Source: an uncultured Bacillota bacterium
Lineage (GTDB): Bacteria > Bacillota > Clostridia > Peptostreptococcales > Anaerovoracaceae
Direction: 5' to 3'
Length of the DNA stretch: 25,213 nt
NCBI GenBank assembly: GCA_946638265.1
Contig: CAMPBN010000002.1
Location: 1 to 25,213, forward strand
Positions 21,965 through 25,213 of the stretch are shown one piece after another. Under the pieces are notes generated by a model. It had not been told where the DNA came from, ran no database searches, and was given only the letters and a program-made list of their open reading frames with translations. Both the position numbers and the translations under genes were made by a program. How positions within the stretch are numbered: the first letter of the stretch is position 1; each line of letters opens with the position of its first letter.

Positions 21965-23075
21965 ACTCGACGTATATATGGGCAGCCGCAAAGTGGGCAC
22001 CATGGCTCCTTACAAAAAATATATGACTGTTTTTGAGTATTCACAGGAGTGGCTTGAAAGCGGCTTTTCCATCAGTCCTTTCTCTCTTCCTCTGACACCG
22101 GAAGTTAAAATTTCAAAGCCGGACCCTTTCGACGGTTTGTTCGGTATTTTTGCAGACTCGCTACCCGACGGGTGGGGCAGGCTCTTGGTAGATCGCATGC
22201 TCCGGCAATCAGGAGAAAAGCCGGAAGAAATAGACTCCCTCACACGCCTTTCCATTGTCGGGGCCTCTGGCATGGGGGCACTTGAATACAGACCGGCTCA
22301 GATGGAAACTGCAGTCTATGCAAATAGCGATTTGGACTATCTTTCGGAAGAATGCCGAAAACTCCTGACCTCAAAAGGATCTTCCGACTTGGATGCCCTT
22401 TTTTCTTTGGGAGGTTCCTCCGGCGGTGCCAGACCAAAGGTTTTGATTCGTCTTTATGGTAGAGAGTGGATTGTAAAATTCCCTTCGTCTGAAGACCCGG
22501 ATGATATTGGAAAGCAGGAATTCGACTACAATGTCTGCGCCATGGATTGTGGCATTGATGTCCCGGATTTCAAACTTTTCCCATCGAAAAAAGGTCCCGG
22601 CTATTTCGGAGTGGAACGTTTTGATAGGGCGCGCAATACTTCCGGTAAAGAGAAAATACATATGGCATCGGCTTCTGCTCTTTTGGAAATTTCCCATCGC
22701 GTGCCATCGCTGGATTACACGTCCCTGATGTCTCTTACATGGCAGCTTACCAAAAAGTCCACTGAACTGCTTAAAATGTATCGCTTGATGTGCTTCAATG
22801 TTTTTGCACACAATAGGGACGACCACTCCAACAATTTCAGCTTTTTATGCCGGGATGGTGAGTGGACATTGGCACCTGCATATGACTTGACTTACTCCAA
22901 TTCCATCGGTGGCGAACACGCCACTACCGTTGCCGGAGAGGGCAAAAGCCCTTCCGTGGAGCACCTGCTAATCGTTGCCAAAAAAGCCGGCATCAAAGAG
23001 TCTCAGGCCTCTGAGATTGTCATTGAGATACAGGAAAAAGTGCGTGAACACCTGGGGAAATACCTCCGCCGCTAG
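21948..23075 (+). CDS. hipA: HipA-like serine/threonine kinase toxin
   Basis: 375 residues, shorter than E. coli HipA (440) but with all parts. The N-terminal subdomain (about 5-110) contains VGTM, SPFSLPLTP and FGIFADSLPDGWGRLL. Next come the flexible Gly/Ser loop GGSSGGARPK (autophosphorylation and ATP-loop region), IVKFPS with the ATP-contacting Lys, the catalytic loop NRDDHSNNFSFL, and the metal-binding Asp in LAPAYDLTYS. An active kinase is predicted; classical HipA phosphorylates glutamyl-tRNA synthetase, but related kinases have other targets. The start is GTG 21948 behind GAGGAGGTGC, inside the end of hipB. It ends at a strong terminator. Confidence 0.93.
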   Translation: MKTVDRLDVYMGSRKVGTMAPYKKYMTVFEYSQEWLESGFSISPFSLPLTPEVKISKPDPFDGLFGIFADSLPDGWGRLLVDRMLRQSGEKPEEIDSLTRLSIVGASGMGALEYRPAQMETAVYANSDLDYLSEECRKLLTSKGSSDLDALFSLGGSSGGARPKVLIRLYGREWIVKFPSSEDPDDIGKQEFDYNVCAMDCGIDVPDFKLFPSKKGPGYFGVERFDRARNTSGKEKIHMASASALLEISHRVPSLDYTSLMSLTWQLTKKSTELLKMYRLMCFNVFAHNRDDHSNNFSFLCRDGEWTLAPAYDLTYSNSIGGEHATTVAGEGKSPSVEHLLIVAKKAGIKESQASEIVIEIQEKVREHLGKYLRR

Positions 23076-23076
23076 C

Positions 23077-23108
23077 AAAAAACGGAAGCCGCAAAGCTTC
23101 CGTTTTTT
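23077..23108. terminator. Bidirectional terminator between hipA and ftcD
   Basis: AAAAAACGGAAGC pairs with GCTTCCGTTTTTT around CGCAAA. A and T runs on both sides let it stop transcription of both convergent genes. Confidence 0.92.
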
Positions 23109-23146
23109 CCCTATATTTAACCCTTTTGAATGAATCATCCGTGAAA

Positions 23147-24043
23147 TTAGATGAGGTAGTTTTCGATTACCTGCTTGTTGAAATCGAACTGTTCGATCTG
23201 GAGATAGTACTCTGCAGAATCGATGAGCGCCTTCATCGGGCAAAGACCGATTACTTCTGTACCTACAACGTGTACTCCGTATCTTGCAGCCTCAGCCTTA
23301 ACCAGCTCTGTTACTCTGTAGAGCGGTGTTACGTTGTGGTCGCACATGTTGATGGAAACCTGAGCGATGTTTCTGTCCTCAAGCATTACGCCCAGAGCCT
23401 TAACTGCTTCAAATCCGCCGGAAGAACGACGAATAATCTTTGCGATAGCGCTGGCGATGGAGAGGTCGGAAGTGGAGAGGTTGATGTTGTAAGCAACCAG
23501 TGCAGGTCTTGCGCCTACTGCTACCACACCGCCTGTTGGGTTGATTCTCTGACCACCGAAGTCAGGGATCCACTTTTCGTCCTTAACCTTTTCAGCCATG
23601 CCTTCGAACTGGCCCTTGCGGATTGCTGCCAGGTTCTGTCTGTGGTCTGCTGTTGCGGACTTTTCATACAGGAATACAGGCAGGTCTGCTTCCTTGGCGA
23701 TTCTTTCGCCGACTCTCTTGGAAAGCTCTACGCATTCTTCCATAGTGCAGTCCTTGATAGGAACGAACGGCATAACGTCTACAGCGCCCATTCTAGGGTG
23801 CTCGCCTTCGTGCTTTGTCAGGTCGATAAGTTCAACTGCCTTCTTTGCCAGCTTTACGGAAGCTTCTTCGCAGCCCTTCATATCGCCCATGTATGTGATT
23901 ACTGTTCTGTTGTGGTTTGGATCGGAGGAGTAGTCGAGGAGTGTGCAGCCCGGAGTGTTTCTGATCTGGTCAACACATGCTTCGATAACGTCCTGTCTTC
24001 TTCCTTCTGAAATATTAGGGATGGATTCAATAATTACTGCCAT
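23147..24043 (-). CDS. ftcD: Glutamate formimidoyltransferase
   Basis: Cytosolic enzyme that moves the formimino group of N-formimino-L-glutamate, a histidine-degradation product, to tetrahydrofolate. Its 298 residues equal the stand-alone transferase, without the fused cyclodeaminase domain seen in animals. Recognisable parts are the start AVIIESIPNISEGRR, the DPNHNRTVITYMG segment, the catalytic His82 in GEHPRMGAVDV (the same number as in the characterised enzyme), DFGGQRINPTGGVVAVGAR and the C-terminal NMCDHNVTPLYRV. The ATG lies behind AAAGGAG. It is the second gene after fchA, 105 bases on; that gap holds nothing else I can identify. No hut genes are in the window. Confidence 0.96.
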   Translation of the reverse strand: MAVIIESIPNISEGRRQDVIEACVDQIRNTPGCTLLDYSSDPNHNRTVITYMGDMKGCEEASVKLAKKAVELIDLTKHEGEHPRMGAVDVMPFVPIKDCTMEECVELSKRVGERIAKEADLPVFLYEKSATADHRQNLAAIRKGQFEGMAEKVKDEKWIPDFGGQRINPTGGVVAVGARPALVAYNINLSTSDLSIASAIAKIIRRSSGGFEAVKALGVMLEDRNIAQVSINMCDHNVTPLYRVTELVKAEAARYGVHVVGTEVIGLCPMKALIDSAEYYLQIEQFDFNKQVIENYLI

Positions 24044-24148
24044 TTTAGTTCTCCTTTTCTTTAAACAAATCTTTGGATATATTGATTAAAGCCTTTCTCG
24101 CTTGTATGTCTTTTTATAAATAAGAGCCCGTCTTTCGATGCCGGTGGA

Positions 24149-24775
24149 TTACAGCGCAGCCTCGATGCTTTGGTACATCTCTTCAGCCAGCTTTGCAGCC
24201 TCCGCCATCATCTTTTCACCCTTTTCGAGGAACTCGGCCTTTTTGGCTTCGTCCTTTACGCCCGGCAGGTTGATCTTTACGTTCAGCCATGTGCCGCGTA
24301 CGCCTGCCAGCAGGTTCAGCGCCGCTACGCCCAGGTCGGAAGCCGCATTCGGGTTGGATGCGCCTACCAGGGTGTGAGCCACTTTCAGGCCTTCGTAGCA
24401 ATAAGTCATATTGTCAAACGGGATCTGGGTAGCTGTCAGAGTGGCATCTGCGATGGCCTTGCTGCGTGCAGCCTTGGCTTCGTCGGTGTCCTTTGGCATT
24501 TTGAATGCTGCGGCTACCAGATTGTATGCGTCGGTGTCCTTGTCGATACCGTCATGCAGAGCTTTGTAGAGGCCTGCGCCGGCTTCCTTGGCCTTTTTGC
24601 AGGTTTCTTCAAATGCAGCATACTTTTCTTTGCCGATGGTCAGGTCTGCCACCATCATGAAAAGGCCGATACCTTCAGCTCCCGCCAGTGCGGAAACGCT
24701 GCCGCCGCCCGGGGCCGGTGCATCGCTTTTCAGTACGTCCAGATATTCCGTTACTTTCATGTCCACAAGTTTCAT
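24149..24775 (-). CDS. fchA: Formiminotetrahydrofolate cyclodeaminase
   Basis: Converts 5-formimino-THF to 5,10-methenyl-THF and ammonia, the step after FtcD, feeding one-carbon metabolism. 208 residues, all-helical, with the family hallmark APAPGGGSVSALAGAEG near residues 20-38 and DKDTDAYNLVAAAFKMPK in the middle. A TTG two codons upstream is in frame, but the ATG at 24775, eight bases after AAGGAG, is the better start. It is the first gene of the fchA-ftcD operon, with a long leader from the promoter at 24910-24938. The enzyme also serves purine-fermenting clostridia, so histidine or purine breakdown are both possible. Confidence 0.95.
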   Translation of the reverse strand: MKLVDMKVTEYLDVLKSDAPAPGGGSVSALAGAEGIGLFMMVADLTIGKEKYAAFEETCKKAKEAGAGLYKALHDGIDKDTDAYNLVAAAFKMPKDTDEAKAARSKAIADATLTATQIPFDNMTYCYEGLKVAHTLVGASNPNAASDLGVAALNLLAGVRGTWLNVKINLPGVKDEAKKAEFLEKGEKMMAEAAKLAEEMYQSIEAAL

Positions 24776-24909
24776 ATTCAAATCTCCTTGTAATACTTTT
24801 TTACTGACTTTCTTACTCTTCGCGGCCCCCGCGCTTTTTCCGGCTGCTTTGCCCTCAGAGTTTTGCCAATCAGCCCACGCGCGATCTCGCCACGAAAATC
24901 TACACCTAT

Positions 24910-24938
24910 AATGTACCCCCGCGCCAAATTTTTTTCAA
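24910..24938 (-). promoter_or_regulatory. Candidate promoter of fchA-ftcD
   Basis: Minus strand TTGAAA (24938-24933), a 17-base spacer and TACATT (24915-24910). It gives a leader of about 125 bases. I could not recognise a riboswitch in it, although a THF riboswitch would fit the pathway and deserves a covariance search. Confidence 0.5.
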
Positions 24939-25026
24939 TAAAAAAGGAGCTTTTTTCGCCATAAAACCCCTGAATTTTTTCGAATTGTGAAATATCGTTG
25001 CATAATGCGAAACATTCACAAAGCGC

Positions 25027-25055
25027 TTGCAATCAGCTAGCATTTCGCTTACAAT
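25027..25055 (+). promoter_or_regulatory. Promoter of the RelB/DinJ-type antitoxin gene
   Basis: TTGCAA (25027-25032), a 17-base spacer and TACAAT (25050-25055), 24 bases before the ATG. An imperfect inverted repeat (GCGAAA upstream, TTTCGC in the spacer) could be the autoregulatory site. Confidence 0.65.
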
Positions 25056-25078
25056 AATATTGAGAGGAGGTGTTTCTC

Positions 25079-25213
25079 ATGGCAAGAACCGCAAATGTCT
25101 TTGCTCGCGTAGAGCCGGATTTAAAAGCTCAGGCCGAACAAGTGTTAAATGAGCTGGGAATTCCAATGTCAAACGCAGTTGGTATGTTTTTGCGCCAGAT
25201 AGTACTGCAGCGC
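25079..25213 (+). CDS. RelB/DinJ-family antitoxin, N-terminal part
   Basis: The first 45 codons of a gene that runs off the window. MARTANVFARVEPDLKAQAE, then LNELGIPMSNAVGMFLRQIV, is the ribbon-helix-helix DNA-binding half of RelB/DinJ antitoxins, including the typical LGI-xx-S-AV-x-MFLRQI core. These proteins neutralise a RelE/YafQ-type mRNA interferase usually encoded directly downstream, and repress their own promoter. An excellent AGGAGGTG ribosome binding site precedes the ATG. No toxin can be seen here because the sequence ends. Confidence 0.9.
   Translation, partial: MARTANVFARVEPDLKAQAEQVLNELGIPMSNAVGMFLRQIVLQR

Noticed and set aside
1..25213. tRNA or rRNA genes, insertion sequences and prophage parts
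   Set aside because: I found no cloverleaf with conserved T-loop bases, no transposase or integrase, and no terminal inverted repeats. The hairpin repeats are too short to be a complete mobile element.

Overview
The window looks like a chromosomal segment of a Bacillota (Firmicutes) genome, most likely an anaerobic member of the class Clostridia. The basis is strong AGGAGG-type ribosome binding sites, an S-layer-homology surface protein, separate ftcD and fchA genes, a PTS EIIC-EAL fusion, Gram-positive lipoprotein and secretion signals, a BlaI/M56 pair and consensus promoters with 17-18 base spacers. I cannot name a genus from sequence alone. The left half (to about 14 kb) reads as GC-richer housekeeping and signalling DNA. 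The stretch from about 14 to 23 kb is AT-richer, full of small secreted proteins, regulators and a toxin-antitoxin pair, and looks accessory.

Layout. 1-3325 (minus): an S-layer-anchored GLUG-repeat protein followed by the start of an M18 aminopeptidase cut by the window edge. 3326-4008: a gene-free divergent region holding two promoters and a cluster of degenerate hairpin repeats. 4009-6288 (plus): tdh-kbl, converting threonine to glycine and acetyl-CoA. 6374-13890 (minus): a tightly packed four-gene operon encoding an M3-like lipoprotein peptidase, a PTS EIIC-EAL protein, a 7TM hybrid histidine kinase with REC and HPt, and a response regulator with a degenerate plus an intact receiver and no output domain. 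Its promoter is at 13964-13992.

14076-16038 (minus): a small secreted protein, an M56 membrane peptidase and its BlaI-type repressor with a promoter/dyad. 16128-18417 (minus): a lipoprotein, then an operon of a secreted YiiX-like permuted papain-fold protein and a DUF3139-like membrane protein with an odd in-frame tail after its stop codon. 18844-19527 (plus): an XRE regulator with a hairpin leader. 19560-21474 (minus): a membrane-anchored protein, a large lipoprotein and a frameshifted zinc-ribbon gene. The promoter of this block is a diverged copy of the promoter of the 18417 operon. 21692-23075 (plus): hipBA with twin perfect palindromic operators. 23147-24775 (minus): fchA-ftcD, which handles formiminotetrahydrofolate from histidine breakdown. 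25079 to the end (plus): the start of a RelB/DinJ-type antitoxin.

The best candidate for an under-described system is the four-gene operon, in which sugar-transporter-like sensing, c-di-GMP hydrolysis and a phosphorelay are translationally coupled to a secreted peptidase. The second is the pair of duplicated promoter regions in the accessory part, one copy of which carries an array of TTGCG/CGCAA half-sites that the other lacks.
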